From: Marthasterias glacialis | Taxonomy: Eukaryota; Echinodermata; Asteroidea; Forcipulatida; Asteriidae | Reading direction: 5' to 3' | DNA length: 64,000 bases | Assembly (NCBI GenBank): GCA_911728455.2 | Contig: OU452221.1 | Span: 3,252,290 to 3,316,289 of the forward strand | Shown here: piece by piece, positions 39,701 through 49,100 of the stretch | How positions within the stretch are numbered: the first letter of the stretch is position 1 | How the letters are laid out: each line of letters starts with the position of its first letter | Notes under the pieces: model-generated | Told to the model about the DNA's origin: nothing | What the model saw: only the letters and a program-made list of their open reading frames with translations | Database searches by the model: none | Position numbers and translations under genes: made by a program

Positions 39701-42700
39701 TTGAATTGAAGGTATCATATCAACAGGTGGGGACACACATCTAAGATCCTCATTAGTCTTTGTAGCTTGAGATACGTAGGATCCAAACCAACACTCATAA
39801 CTCATGCTGGTCAGTAAGTCTGTTAACTGCTGTACACTCACGGTAATCTGGAAAATAACAAAATGTTAGTAAACACACGCAATTACTATAAATTCTGAAT
39901 GCAATTCAATAGATGTTTCAATTGTGTAAATTTCATGACTAACAACTTTATAAATTGAATGTCAAAGATTTGAGGGGGGAAGTTTAAGCTGTAGAACCAT
40001 CACAAAATAAACATAATTGTTTAAAACTTAGGTAGTCAACTTGAAATCAGAGAATTTTTTTTAGTGTTACTAGGATACCATGGTTTCTAGAACAAAAAGT
40101 GTCACACCGTGATGCAGATAAAAATGGACGTGAGAACAAAAAGAGAAATGCAAGGGGGAAATATTCAGAAATTAAGCCAAAATAATACTTCTGCAAAATT
40201 TACAAATTTTCGGGCACCATCCACAACAGTATAATTTCTTAATAGCATTTTCACTGGAAGCCTATTACTGCTATCAAAATTAACACTTTTGTGGGCTTAT
40301 AAATTCTGTTTGGAACCAGAGATATCGTCAATTTATTACCATACCCTAAAAAAAAAGTAAGTAAGACATTACTCTTACCTGTTGTTCTGTGACAGTGATT
40401 GGTAGACTGTCATAAGGAGCCACATTTGTTATCTCAATACACTGTGCAGTATTGTAGGCTAACCATCGTGTAGACACATCAGGCATGTTGCAGTCAGAAT
40501 ACCTGCTGCATCTAATCAGGTCAAACAAACAGGTGGGTGGTGATAACTGTTTTCATTCTACTAAAAAATAAAAACTAGACTCTGCAAGGAATAAAGACAA
40601 CTGTTAGAGGTGAACTGTCAACGGGGTAAAAGAAACTTTTTTTAAACTGTCTTCTCATTTCTGTTGCATAAATTACATCATATTCTGTTTAAAAAAGTTA
40701 CTTACCAAACTTCTCCACATATGTATTAACCACACAAGATACAATACTTACTGTCTCTGCAGAGAACACCAGCCACAGTATGGGTCTCCATCCCTCCCTG
40801 CATCCGTACCAATACACGTCTCACACGTTGTATACTGACCACAATTCTCAACACGCATCTTCACAAACTATATGTTGCAAATCAAAACATATTGCAAAAG
40901 ATGGCATTCAATGTTAAAATTGAAATTTGTGAAAAAGTAAATTATTTGAATTTGCCACAATCTATATTCACAACAAGAGAAGACTTTCTGGAGATGCTGT
41001 TAAGTGTACTATATGATGTCAAGCCGTCTTGTTCTTCCTGAAACTGTCAGATCATATTGTACCTTTTGTTCAGTGAGTATGTACATCGCTCATGTTGTAT
41101 CATTAACCTTGTTATTGTACCTTTTGTTCAGTGAGTATGTACATCTCTCTTGTATCATTAATCTTGTTATTGTACCTTTTGTTCAGTGAGTATGTACATC
41201 TCTCTTGTTGTATCATTAATCTTGTTATTGTACCTTTTGTTCAGTGAATATGAACATCTCTCTTGTATCATTAATCTTGTTATTGTACTTTTTGTTGATT
41301 GAGTATATACAACTCTCTTGTTGTATCATTAATCTTGTTATTATACCTTTTGTTCAGTGAGTTTGTACATCTCTCTTGTTGTATCATTAATCTTGTTATT
41401 GTACCTTTTGTTCAGTGAGTATGTACATCTCTCTTGTTGTATCATTAATCTTGTTATTGTACCTTTTGTTCAGTGAGTATGTACATCTCTCTTGTTGTAT
41501 CATTAATCTTGTAATTGTACCTTTTTGTTCAGTGAGTATGTACATCTCTCTTGTTGTATCATTAATCTTGTAATTGTACCTTTTGTTCAGTGAGTATGTA
41601 CATCTCTCTTGTTGTATCATTAATCTTGACATCTTTAAGGATTGATCCACTAATATTAAGGTCTACTCTTTCATACAGTCTGGCTGAGGTCTTGTTTTGG
41701 ATGTGAACCTGTAACACAGCAAGAAAAAAAGAGAGATAACTGGCTCTGTCTAACAAACAAAAGGAAATATAAATAGATGAACAGTTCTTAAATCTTAACA
41801 GCACTTAATAAAATTATAGCTTATGTTTGTAATGTTACTCTGACAAGTGAAACAAATAATGACATGGAAAAGCTTTAATACGATTGTATTCAATTGCAAT
41901 TTACTGGTAAAACTCAAACAAGAATGGGTAATGATGATGAGAATGGCATCTTGAAAACATTTAGTCTAAAATTCTGACATTTCTGATGAAAAGTTTACCA
42001 AGCTTGTATTACAAAGCAGGAATCTTTAAAATGCAAGAAAAACAGTATCTGGGTTTGTCCAGCGACCAAAAAGGAAATATAAATAGAGGAACAGATGTTG
42101 ATGCTTAAAACCCCAGCTCAACATTGCTAAAGTGTCTGTACATGCTTCCATTCTTTGCACAAATCAAGATATAGAATATTAAACCAACCTGTGAAAATTT
42201 CAACTCATTTCATTGTTTTATTTGCGAGAAAACGGTAAAAATGCATTTGGTATTTTTGTATGCATTCTTAGGCAGAGTTTTTGTCTCACATGGGACAACA
42301 ATTAATTTTGGATCTTATTTTTTTTATTATTCAAAAACGGTAACACTTCAGGCAGAAATATTTCAGGGAAAGATTTCTACCATCATTGCCTTTATACCAT
42401 GTAAGGTATATGTAAATCTGTGAACATTTATGTTTTCCTTTCTTGCCAATGTTGAGCTGGGGCTTTAAAGGGGCTGTGTCGTCAAGATCGTAGTCTGCCT
42501 GTTTCTGCGCCCAGAAACATGAACCCTCACCCAGTTACTGCACACGCCCGCGTAGACCATCATATCACAAAGGGAGCCGTCTTTATTATTCTGTGATGTG
42601 ACCACTACTCGCGCGCATGTGCATGCAATAACAGGTTGAGCGGTCATAAGTCAGTCTAGCCACAGACTCGCTGTGATCATGACGACACAGCCCCTTTAAC

Positions 42701-45520
42701 TGCACTTTAATCTTCACATTCGAGCTCATATTTGTTATATTATTCAAGTTAAATGTATAAAGATAATGAAAAGGATATTGTATTTAATTACAATTTACTG
42801 GTAAACTCAAACATGAATACCTAATGATGTTGTAAATCACCTCTTACAAACAGTTAGTCTGAAACTCCGGCATGATTAATGAAAAGTGTACCAAGTTTGA
42901 ATTACTAAACAGGTATTCCATACAAAAAGGCACTCTTCAAATGCAAACCAATATACTTACCTTTAGCAGCTCCCCACTGGAGTCAGTTCCTATGATAGCT
43001 ACAGTGTGGTTCATTTCAGTAGTTGTAATGATGGATGACATCAGAGTGCCTGTAAAAAATCACATACCGGTAACAATCAGATTATTGGAAGCGTTATTCC
43101 AATTCCTTTATGATAAAGTATATAAATTACACCATGTTTATTTAGCAATGTGGACATCAATGTGTATGGAATATTAAACCAATATTATAAAAATCAGTAA
43201 AAAATATCCAATGTACATTTTGTGCATATTTTGACAGTGACAGTAGGTTTTCATTGTGTTTAATTTTTTCCAATAGCAGAACTTGCCATTGAAAACTACT
43301 AAACTGACAATTTATTCACTTTTCTTCAGAAAAAAACCTGAATTAATTCAAAATCACTTAGTTCAATTTACCTGATAGTTCCAGCACAGCATTGGATGTT
43401 GTTATATCAATGCCTTTAGCATACTTGTATACTTGGGTGTCCCCTTCAAAAGGATGACACAGAAAAATATCTGGACCAACCTATACATACAAAGATAGAT
43501 AATTATCCTCTATCCACTGCTTAAACTTGATTAAACAAAAGAAAAGAAATTTGGATGTTGTTAAGTCAATGCCCTTAATACAAAATAAAGATAACTTTAA
43601 CTAGCCTTCATTCGAAGTTTAAATGGCTATTTGTGTACTCATATACTTCAACACAAAAGTAAATTATGGTGCATTATTCAATTTAAGTGTGATTTCAAAA
43701 GAAAGCGGCAAAACATTCAACATTTTTTCTTGTCTATAAACATTTTCAAAATAGTTCAAACCAAGTTTTAATGAAGCAAGACAACAAAACAAATATAATT
43801 GTATTATTTGGTCAATGACAACAATTTGACTGTTAAAAACACCGGATTCTTGTCTTCTTGCATTTGAAGAATCAACATAAGCCAGTGAAAAGAAAGCTTG
43901 AATAAGAAGAGGCACACATTGCTTGTTGTCATAAAACTTAATCAGGAATTTTAGTTTTCAAGTCTTACTACTTAAAAATAGGCCTAGTAGGCCCTCAAAC
44001 TTGATTAATCGTGTCAATTATTTGCTTTAGAGACATTAAAACACTAGACTATACAGAATCTTGTTTTTGTTTTACAGGTAATTGCCAACGTCATTAAACT
44101 TAAATTTAAAGTTTGTCATTTGCAAAAAAAAAAAAATCTGACTTGACATTTTAAAGATCTTTTAAGTCCTCTTTCTGGATTATTGAACAGCTATGAGAGA
44201 GTGTTCATTTAACTTTTTTACCATCTTGTTGTACTACTTTCAAAGGAAACAGGCCTACTTCCCAAAGCTTCCATGAAGACATCTATAATATCCTTCATCC
44301 TAAATATAGACATGACATTGTGATCCAACCATAATGGAGCTGACCATACTTATACTCACTGGAAATGTACCACACATGGATCCTTCCAAGTACTGCACTG
44401 AGTAGTCATCTCCATTTTGAATACATCCCTTGACTGCTTCCCTGAAGGCATCTAAAATATCACTCATCTTATACACACACAATGCTGACTCATCAATAGG
44501 TACATCACTAGTCCCATCAGCTCCTTCATTCTTAGCAAATACAGCATACAACACCATGTCCTCATCATTCAAATCTAATGATACAGCAAGATCATGACCT
44601 GCTGGGCCAATATGAGCAGCTTGTACCAAACTGTACACACTACCATCAGATCCTTGGCATTGTATAGTGATTTCTGTGTAAGAGTCAAATGATGGACTGG
44701 TCTGACAGACTCTGCTGATTTTAGAAACAATGACATCGGAACCAAGATCATCTTGTTGAAAATTGATGAAGTATGTGAATCCATTATATGAGAAAACAGC
44801 TACATAATTAAATGGGAATGGAAACTGGGTATAAGAAGTATCAAATGCAGTAGATGAAAAAAACTCTGTTCCTGATGGGGATGTCAGCAATCCGTCAGTA
44901 CTAAGGATTCTTCTGCTAACTGGTGGGATATTTCTATACCCAAACTCGTCAACGTAAGTCACAGCTACATACAACCAGTCTCCTCCATCTGGACCTTGTC
45001 CCTGTGGTCCATCAGTACCTGGTGCAATCAAACTAACAGTAGACAACTCTCCTAAACCAGCAACATTAGGCTCTGGATGAAACAACACATCAGTCAAATT
45101 ATCTGGATTCCTGAACTTACATCTTCCTCCATTCTGACTTCCACATGTAATCAACCGATTCTGATTATCTAATATCAGGATTTTATTGTAGTTGGTGAAT
45201 GTATCACATCTATTGCTTCCTAGTTCTTCACATGTACTAACATTTTGTAGCAGATTGAATGAACTATCCAGTCTGTATAAGTAGTTCAAAGCTCCAATAT
45301 ACACAGCTCCATCAGGGCCAGATAGAGTGAAATGGTTGAATTGAGCATTGTGGTTACCAGATGTATCATTGGGAGGTCTAGGAGGATGAGGATTACTGAA
45401 TGAAGCAATGTGATAAGATGACAGATCTCCTTGCCATTCAGCTGATACAACATTACTTAATCCCAGCAGAATCAAACATACAGCCAACAAGATGGGCACA
45501 TGGCTCCTCTGGGCCTCCAT
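15830..45520 (-). CDS. Plexin gene 2, complete (1954 aa, 37 coding exons)
   Basis: Semaphorin receptor with a cytoplasmic RasGAP domain, single-pass at the plasma membrane. Exons: 45520-44360, 43480-43372, 43049-42961, 41708-41580, 40867-40752, 40511-40379, 39847-39694, 39600-39501, 39240-39123, 38943-38809, 38375-38280, 38179-38071, 37797-37616, 36921-36767, 35585-35468, 34633-34497, 34298-34134, 33552-33417, 32598-32362, 29976-29800, 29346-29124, 27918-27779, 26745-26618, 25868-25803, 24825-24751, 24087-24021, 23726-23580, 23424-23268, 22367-22267, 21578-21470, 19556-19453, 18703-18545, 18295-18132, 17108-16961, 16828-16688, 16496-16422, 15934-15830. They sum to 5865 nt with no stop before TAG at 15832-15830. 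The Met at 45520 ([20 protein letters not shown]) fits a signal peptide. An upstream in-frame Met at 45658 lies before an acceptor (ending at 45589) and is rejected. Total length is typical of plexins. All donors are GT except exon 16 (GC). Confidence 0.95.
17474..17729. mobile_element. Fold-back element (GTGCCTTTGATGATAC family), copy 1
   Basis: Inverted arms: GTGCCTTTGATGATAC...GAGTATGTCATGAG on the left and TTTCATGACATACTC...GTATCATCAAAGGCA on the right. It is in gene 2's intron between exons 33 and 34. Confidence 0.85.
19015..19410 (+). mobile_element. tRNA-derived SINE (family A)
   Basis: Same family as 32665-33065. The B-box region is shortened. The tail GATAAAGCGCTATATAAG is intact. 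Confidence 0.85.
20369..20555. repeat. Two tandem copies of a 95-bp unit
   Basis: AGTAACACTC...AGATCTAGGGAATTA...TAAGTATTAACATTTT is repeated once, head to tail, in the gene 2 intron between exons 31 and 30. Confidence 0.85.
20701..21003. mobile_element. Fold-back element (GTGCCTTTGATGATAC family), copy 2
   Basis: Same arms as copy 1 (GAATATGTCATGGG, GGCTATAAGGCCATTGCAGA; then CTGCGATGGCTTCACAGCC, GTATCATCAAAGGCAC). About 303 bp, in the gene 2 intron between exons 30 and 31. Confidence 0.85.
21110..21432 (+). mobile_element. CR1/L2-like LINE 3' end, degraded
   Basis: [13 protein letters not shown], then a stop, then [14 protein letters not shown] resembles the same C-terminal tail. It ends in an ATT-rich repeat. 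It is in the gene 2 intron between exons 31 and 30. Confidence 0.65.
21762..22037. mobile_element. hAT-like non-autonomous element
   Basis: 276 bp, GC-rich against its surroundings, with terminal inverted repeats CAATGGCGCACCC and GGGTGCGCCGTTG. It is flanked by 8-bp direct repeats ATGCAAAA and ATGCATAA (7/8 match). The 8-bp duplication suggests hAT. It has no coding capacity and lies in a gene 2 intron. Confidence 0.8.
22680..22897 (-). mobile_element. tRNA-derived SINE (family A), inverted, lacks the tail
   Basis: Reads inverted as GAGTGTCGTGGCCGAGCGGT, B box GGATTCGAATCC, then TCCTTGAGCAAGATAC. It ends in the body at GGTTCTTTTACGTGCA. Confidence 0.82.
24207..25280. repeat. Local A / B-A'-B' duplication around gene 2 exon 25
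   Basis: Segment A (24207-24405) recurs as A' (24951-25150). Segment B (24827-24950) recurs as B' (25151-25280) directly after A'. The copies are close to identical. The exon itself (24825-24751) is single-copy. Confidence 0.85.
24380..24526. mobile_element. Fold-back element with tRNA-like B-box arms, copy 3
   Basis: Arms of about 55 bp: AATTTTGGGGTGAACAAAG...GGATTTGAACCTGTGACCAC on the left; GTGGTCGCAGGTTCAAATCC...TTTGTTCCCCCAAAAAATT on the right. Each arm looks like the 3' half of a tRNA-type sequence. Confidence 0.85.
25345..25565 (+). mobile_element. SINE family B fragment
   Basis: ACATCTGCTCTAGAATGGCA and GGGTTCGAATCCTACCCGAG, followed by an insertion and then the AAAGCACTAAG...TTATCACACATC body. 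Confidence 0.72.
26101..26304. mobile_element. TTAA-flanked MITE (family X), copy 1
   Basis: 204 bp with terminal inverted repeats AGGGGCTGTGTCGTCATG and CATGACGACACAGCCCCT, flanked by TTAA on both sides, as in piggyBac-type insertions. It lies in a gene 2 intron. Confidence 0.9.
26309..26590 (+). mobile_element. MITE family Y copy (CACAGGTTTGTTATTT family)
   Basis: Contains GTGACTCCAATGACC, TTTCACAGGTTTGTTATTTT and GATACTGGTCTTTGACAGTT. Related copies are at 11040-11350, 55270-55608, 15213-15540 and 42130-42464 (the last two inverted). Its left end abuts MITE X copy 1. Confidence 0.75.
28970..29008. repeat. Poly-C plus (CA)n microsatellite
   Basis: A run of about 15 C followed by (AC)n in the gene 2 intron between exons 22 and 21. 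Confidence 0.9.
29124..29346 (-). other. Gene 2 transmembrane/juxtamembrane exon (21)
   Basis: The exon encodes a short stalk ([11 protein letters not shown]), one hydrophobic span of about 25 residues ([20 protein letters not shown] onward), then a basic and charged juxtamembrane helix ([20 protein letters not shown]). In plexins this helix can form a coiled coil that controls GAP activity; I infer the same role here. The exon ends with one spare nucleotide that completes the Ala codon opening the GAP exons ([18 protein letters not shown]). The donor is CAAG|GTACAA. Confidence 0.9.
29451..29899 (-). repeat. Tandem partial duplication of plexin gene 2 exon 20 end with its donor
   Basis: Three units of about 105 bp: the authentic exon end (29793-29899), a second copy (29558-29792, split by a MITE) and a third (29451-29557). 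The second copy still reads [11 protein letters not shown] before GTAAGTC, against [11 protein letters not shown] in the real exon. The third keeps GTAAGTC but is more decayed. Confidence 0.85.
29616..29740. mobile_element. Palindromic MITE inside the duplicated exon 20 copy
   Basis: About 125 bp with terminal inverted repeats GTGGATTTCACAAA and TTTGTGAAATCCAC. It is flanked by TCCTGGT on both sides (29609-29615 and 29741-29747), a 7-bp target duplication. The interior is rich in ACTAGTC palindromes. The superfamily is not certain. Confidence 0.85.
30290..32290. repeat. 93-bp satellite-like array, about 21 copies, in plexin gene 2 intron
   Basis: Units of 93 bp (some 89-90) fill most of the intron between exons 19 and 20. 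Each contains CAGTGAAGACTGAATGAG and GAAGCTAATCCACA, with CAGACAAACAGACAG-rich spacers. The unit length is a multiple of three and one minus-strand frame is open through many copies (Cys/Val/Leu-rich, 31 residues per unit). That frame has no start context and does not join plexin exons, so I do not call it a gene. Confidence 0.95.
32665..33065 (+). mobile_element. tRNA-derived SINE (family A), best copy
   Basis: The tRNA Leu/Ser-like head has A box TGGCCGAGCGG and B box GGTTCGAGTCC, then a body (TTAAGCAAGACACTTAACC, CCCGTGTGTTGTGTAATGCA) and a tail GATAAAGCACTATATAAG ending in an AT-rich repeat. It is in gene 2's intron between exons 19 and 18. Related copies: 19015-19410, 54440-54825 and 22680-22897 (inverted). 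Confidence 0.88.
33741..33880 (+). mobile_element. SINE family B fragment
   Basis: GGGTTCGAATCCCACCCGAG then AGTATACAGTGCTTATCACA, as in 37388-37560. It lacks the A-box end. Confidence 0.78.
34497..34497 (-). other. GC splice donor of gene 2 exon 16
   Basis: The exon ends AACAAG|GCAAGT and joins CCCAGTAACTG at 34298. The GC donor gives AGC (Ser) and an open frame. The only nearby GT (four bases on) would put TGA in frame four codons into the next exon. Confidence 0.9.
34840..35340 (+). mobile_element. About 500-bp non-autonomous element, copy in gene 2 intron 15
   Basis: Shares long blocks with the reverse complement of 58110-58605: GGTCACATGACCATGTTTAC, CAAAGTGCAAAGCTGGG, GCAAGGTTTGTTGTG. 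It ends with a palindrome-like unit (GAGTGGTGACCCGGTCTTA ... TTAAGACCTCTTCGCCACTC). Confidence 0.82.
36352..36710. mobile_element. TTAA-flanked MITE with AGGCAGGG termini
   Basis: 359 bp starting AGGCAGGG and ending CCCTGCCT between TTAA sites (36348-36351, 36711-36714). The interior includes CTCAAAACTACATTACTTC and ACAATGTTTTATACTATCAA, which I recall from abundant echinoderm MITEs (memory, unverified). Confidence 0.85.
37388..37560 (+). mobile_element. tRNA-derived SINE (family B)
   Basis: The head TGGTCTAGTGGTAAGA carries an A-box-like motif; the B box is GGTTCGAATCC; the body has AGTATACAGTGCTTAACACA. Fragments: 33741-33880, 25345-25565, 63510-63600 (plus); 56300-56480 and 56607-56700 (inverted). 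Confidence 0.82.
38582..38706. mobile_element. 125-bp MITE with CAATGAGAGACTTTTG termini
   Basis: Perfect 16-bp inverted ends CAATGAGAGACTTTTG and CAAAAGTCTCTCATTG. A related copy without clear ends lies at 84-210 (ACTTTTGAGACGCTGGCGGC). Confidence 0.88.
41059..41640 (-). repeat. 58-bp tandem array made from the 3' end and donor site of plexin exon 4
   Basis: About ten head-to-tail units (58 bp, two to three of 55 bp) start near 41059, 41117, 41172, 41230, 41285, 41344, 41402, 41460, 41517 and 41576. The right-most unit is the real end of gene 2 exon 4 (MYILTEQK, donor AAAAG|GTACAA). The others are copies inside the downstream intron, and nearly all keep the LTEQK coding end and the GT donor. 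Read on from the real donor, the frame stops after five codons. Confidence 0.95.
42130..42464 (-). mobile_element. MITE family Y copy (inverted, degraded)
   Basis: Shares CCTGTGAAAATTTCAACTCA and TATGTAAATCTGTGAACATT with other family Y copies. Its right edge abuts MITE X copy 2 at TTAA. Confidence 0.65.
42469..42695. mobile_element. TTAA-flanked MITE (family X), copy 2
   Basis: 227 bp with the same termini as 26101-26304 and TTAA at 42465-42468 and 42696-42699. The interior shares TGCACACG and GTGATGTGACCAC blocks in the same orientation. It is in gene 2 intron 3. Confidence 0.9.
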
Positions 45521-45761
45521 TGTCACAGCCTCAATGGAAATCTTACACACCTTGGGTGGAAAAAGCTGAACCCTCTGTAGCTCCCTTGCTGTTACAATAA
45601 AAAGGAAAAGAAGAAAAACAAAACAAGCAGGCTTGCAAATGAAGATTTTGTTTAACATATGAACAATTCTATTAGTGTGTTTTGCTCTTGTCCTTGTATG
45701 AAGACACTATATACACAACTGTAAAAATATTTATACAATTCAGTTAAGTTCATGGTGCTAT

Positions 45762-45934
45762 TGTCACATTCACACATGCATACATACATGACTAGCGCCC
45801 TCTAGAGTTCAACCCCTCACTCATGTACCTTTTTCCACCAACATGGCTGCCAAGTGTTAATGTGATTAAACTCCAAAGTTCATGACATAAGCTGAGTCTC
45901 TCTCTCTCTCTAAATGCCAGCAGGAGGCATTACA
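45762..45934 (+). repeat. 5' LTR
   Basis: A 173-bp terminal repeat bounded by TG...CA and identical to 50496-50668. It includes a CT microsatellite near its 3' end. It is short for an LTR but within the range seen in Mag-like elements. It presumably holds the element's promoter. Confidence 0.96.
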
Positions 45935-45952
45935 TGGTGGCAGCGGTAAACT
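45935..45952 (+). promoter_or_regulatory. Primer-binding site of the retrotransposon
   Basis: TGGTGGCAGCGG follows the 5' LTR directly. It resembles the TGGTAGCAG type complementary to a methionine tRNA 3' end, but with mismatches, so the priming tRNA is uncertain. Confidence 0.6.
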
Positions 45953-46103
45953 GAAGACTTATGTGAGTAGCAAAACGAGGTTATCAAGTACACAAAAGTG
46001 TGATTTTCTTGCCGTTTTTGCTCACGTAATTTTAAACGCTGAAAACTGAACTGAGAATTACATTACAATACTGTAGGCCTTATAAGTTATACAATACACT
46101 ACA

Positions 46104-49100
46104 ATGGCGTTCAGCTCTGCAGTCTCAGCCCCCCAGATGGACTGGGAAGCGCCAGATATTGTGGCAACATTCTCCAGGTTCAAACAAAAGTGTGAATTAA
46201 TGTTTTCAAGCGTACTTAAAACTGCTAATGATGAAGAGAGAGCAAGTTATCTCCTCCTATGGGTAGGAGAAGAAGGCCTAGATAAATACAATAGCTGGAC
46301 CTTTGAAGAAGAGGAAGACAGGAAAAAGCCAGATAAGCTACTGTCCCGCTTCCAGCAACACTTGGAACCAAGGTCAAACCATCGAATCTACCGATACAAA
46401 TTGCAAGACATGAGACAAAATGTCGATGAGGCAGCTGATGATTTTGTGACAAAGATGAAAGCCATAGCTGTAAAATGCAAATACAGAGACGACAAAGAAA
46501 TGGAAGATCGTCTTGTTGACCAATTGATCTGGGGTTCGTCACACAAAGACGTACAAAAAGTGCTGATTGGAAGGGATGAGAAACTGACACTGAATGATGC
46601 CATCGACGTTGCTCGAAGCCATGAAGCAACTACCAATCAACTCAAGTCCCTACCAGAAACAAGCCGAAATACTTACACAGCCGGCACGACTGAAAAGTCT
46701 ATAAATGCATCACGCACAACCAGATCTAGACAGACAAGAAAAGGAAAAAAACAGCCTACATGCTACTGTTGCGGCCGAGTGCACGAGCTAGTACCAAAGA
46801 GCAACTGTCCCGCCTATGGCAACACATGCCGGAACTGTGGGAAAGACAATCACTGGCAATCAGTATGCAAGTCTGGAAAACCTCCAAAACGCAAACCTCG
46901 CCCCAAATCTCCACACAGACGAGTGCATTACCTTGATGAGGATGAAATTGTTGATGAATACCTCACCATTGGCACAATAGAAGTCAGTAGTATTGGCTCG
47001 TCCGATGACACTAGAGATGAAGTTTATGCAAAGATACGTATAAACCAGAAGGGCAGAAGACCTATAATGCTCCGATGCAAAGTAGACACAGGTGCACAGA
47101 GTAATCTTTTGCCAGTAGATCTATTCCGCATTATTTTTCCAGAGAAATTGGACAGTAACGGGAATCCAGAGCCCAGCACTCTAGAAAATAGCAAGATGGC
47201 ACTCACTGCATATGGCGGGTCTAAAATCAAACAGCTGGGCACAGTGAAAATTCCCTGTGTGTACAACGACACAAAGCACAACTGCGTTTTCTACGTCACT
47301 GATGCAGCAGGGCCGGCAATCCTTGGCCTAAAGACATGCCAAGCCCTGAACTTGATAACACTTCACTGTGCAGTGGAAACGAAACCTGTGGTAGAGACCG
47401 TCAAACCTGAGCTAAAGAACAATCCCGTCCGACAACAACAGGAAAAGCTCACGAAAGAAACATTTAGCGGTCAACGCGTCCATTTCGCTGACCCATTGGT
47501 GACACCAACTGAATCACCAACACCACATCGTTCTCCAAAATATATCCACAGGAATACACCACTACTCGAGAGGCCGAATATCGGGAGTAAATCCGAACTT
47601 CTCGAAATGTATCCCGATTGCTTTGATGGCACTGTTGGCTGCTTTGAGAACTTTAAATATCATATCACTCTCGATCCGGAAGCCAGACCGGTTATACACC
47701 CACCACGTAGGGTCCCCTTGGAGATCAAAGACAAACTCAAGAGAGAGTTAGATGAGATGGAATCCAAGGCCATTATCATGAAAGTTTCCAAGCCAACAGA
47801 CTGGGTTAACTCGCTGGTGATACGTGAGAAAGACAACGGCCGACTGCGCCTATGTCTCGATCCCAAGGACCTCAACCGAGCCATCAAAAGAGATCATTAC
47901 CCTGTGCCTACTCTCGAAGAAATCACACCTAAGCTATCTGGTGCTAAAATGTTTAGCAAGCTTGATGCCAGAAACGGCTATTGGAATGTCGAGTTAGATG
48001 AAAAATCTACATACCTCACCACATTCAACACCCCTTTTGGCCGATACCGATTCTTGAGAATGCCTTTTGGTCTCAGGATGAGTCAGGATGTATTTCAGCA
48101 AAAGATAGACGAAACCTATCGTGGGTGTCAAGGCACTGTGGGCATTGCTGATGATATCCAAGTATTCGGCAAAAGTGCACGAGACCATGACATACACCTT
48201 CATGAAGCTATGGAACACACCAGACGTGCAGGCATCAAGTTAAATGCCGAAAAATGCATCATCAAAACAACTGAATGTAGTTTTTTTGGACTGATATACT
48301 CACCCGATGGAGTGAGGCCAAACCCAGATAAAGTGAAGGCAGTTGAAGTGATGCAGCCCCCAGGTGATAGAAAACAACTGCGAACCTTCCTCGGACTAGT
48401 AAACTACATGGGCCCATTCATCCCTCAATTAGCTGAACACTCCGCATCACTGCGGGAACTCCTTCGGGAGGACGTCGAGTATATCTGGTCTCCATCACAC
48501 ACGAAAGTGTTCAACTCCATCAAAGCTCTGATAGTATCAGACACCACTCTCGCTTACTACGACCAGAAGCAGCCTGTAATACTGCAGGTTGACGCATCAA
48601 CCAGAGGACTAGGTGCCACCCTGGTACAAAAAGGTCGTCCAATAGCATTTGCATCAAAAGCTCTCACACCAGCGGAGACACGATATGCAAACATAGAGAG
48701 AGAATTACTAGCAGTCCTATACGGATGTGAGAAGTTTCATACTTACCTGTATGGCAGACGATTCCTTGTGGAAAGTGACCACCGCCCACTCCAACATATC
48801 CACAAGAAAAACTTAATGCAGGCCCCACCTCGACTTCAGCGTATACTTCTGCGTCTACAGGCTTACGATATTGAAATACGTTACAAGCCTGGTAAAGAGA
48901 TGGTCGTTGCGGACGCACTCTCAAGACTCTCCCATGTGGAAAAGCATGAAATACCAGAGATGAAAGTCCGTATACACCATGTCGTGAGCGTGACACCAAC
49001 AAAGTTGGAGCTGATAAGGCAGGAAACAGCCACAGACATGACCCTCCAGCTGTTGAAACAGCAAGTCACAGACGGCTGGCCTGACAGCATCAAGAAAATT

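Larger units (their letters stand above)
29800..40867 (-). other. Gene 2 PSI/IPT stalk exons (5-20)
   Basis: PSI1: exons 5-6 ([18 protein letters not shown]). IPT1: exons 7-8. PSI2: exon 9 ([17 protein letters not shown]). IPT2: exons 10-12. PSI3: exon 13 ([21 protein letters not shown]). IPT3: exons 14-15 ([20 protein letters not shown]). IPT4: exons 16-17. IPT5: exons 17-19 ([28 protein letters not shown]). IPT6: exons 19-20 ([32 protein letters not shown]). That is the full plexin set of three PSI and six IPT units. The 2.4-kb intron between exons 19 and 20 is mostly a 93-bp repeat array. Confidence 0.88.
41580..45520 (-). other. Gene 2 sema domain exons (1-4)
   Basis: Exon 1 (387 codons) has the leader, then the sema propeller with [51 protein letters not shown] and [14 protein letters not shown], each paired with the same block in gene 1. 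Exons 2 and 3 (109 and 89 bp) together match the single exon 2 of gene 1. Exon 4 (43 codons) ends at [15 protein letters not shown] and is followed at once by nine more copies of its own 3' end (see the 58-bp array). A splice acceptor ending at 45589 implies a 5'-UTR exon further upstream, which I could not place. Confidence 0.9.

Noticed and set aside
41059-41640. CRISPR-like array
   Set aside because: Units are contiguous without unique spacers and derive from a plexin exon end; the genome is eukaryotic.
45521-45658. Upstream in-frame Met giving a longer gene 2 N-terminus
   Set aside because: A good splice acceptor (TATTGTAACAG) ends at 45589, between this Met and the signal-peptide Met at 45520. 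Gene 1 also starts at the equivalent shorter position.
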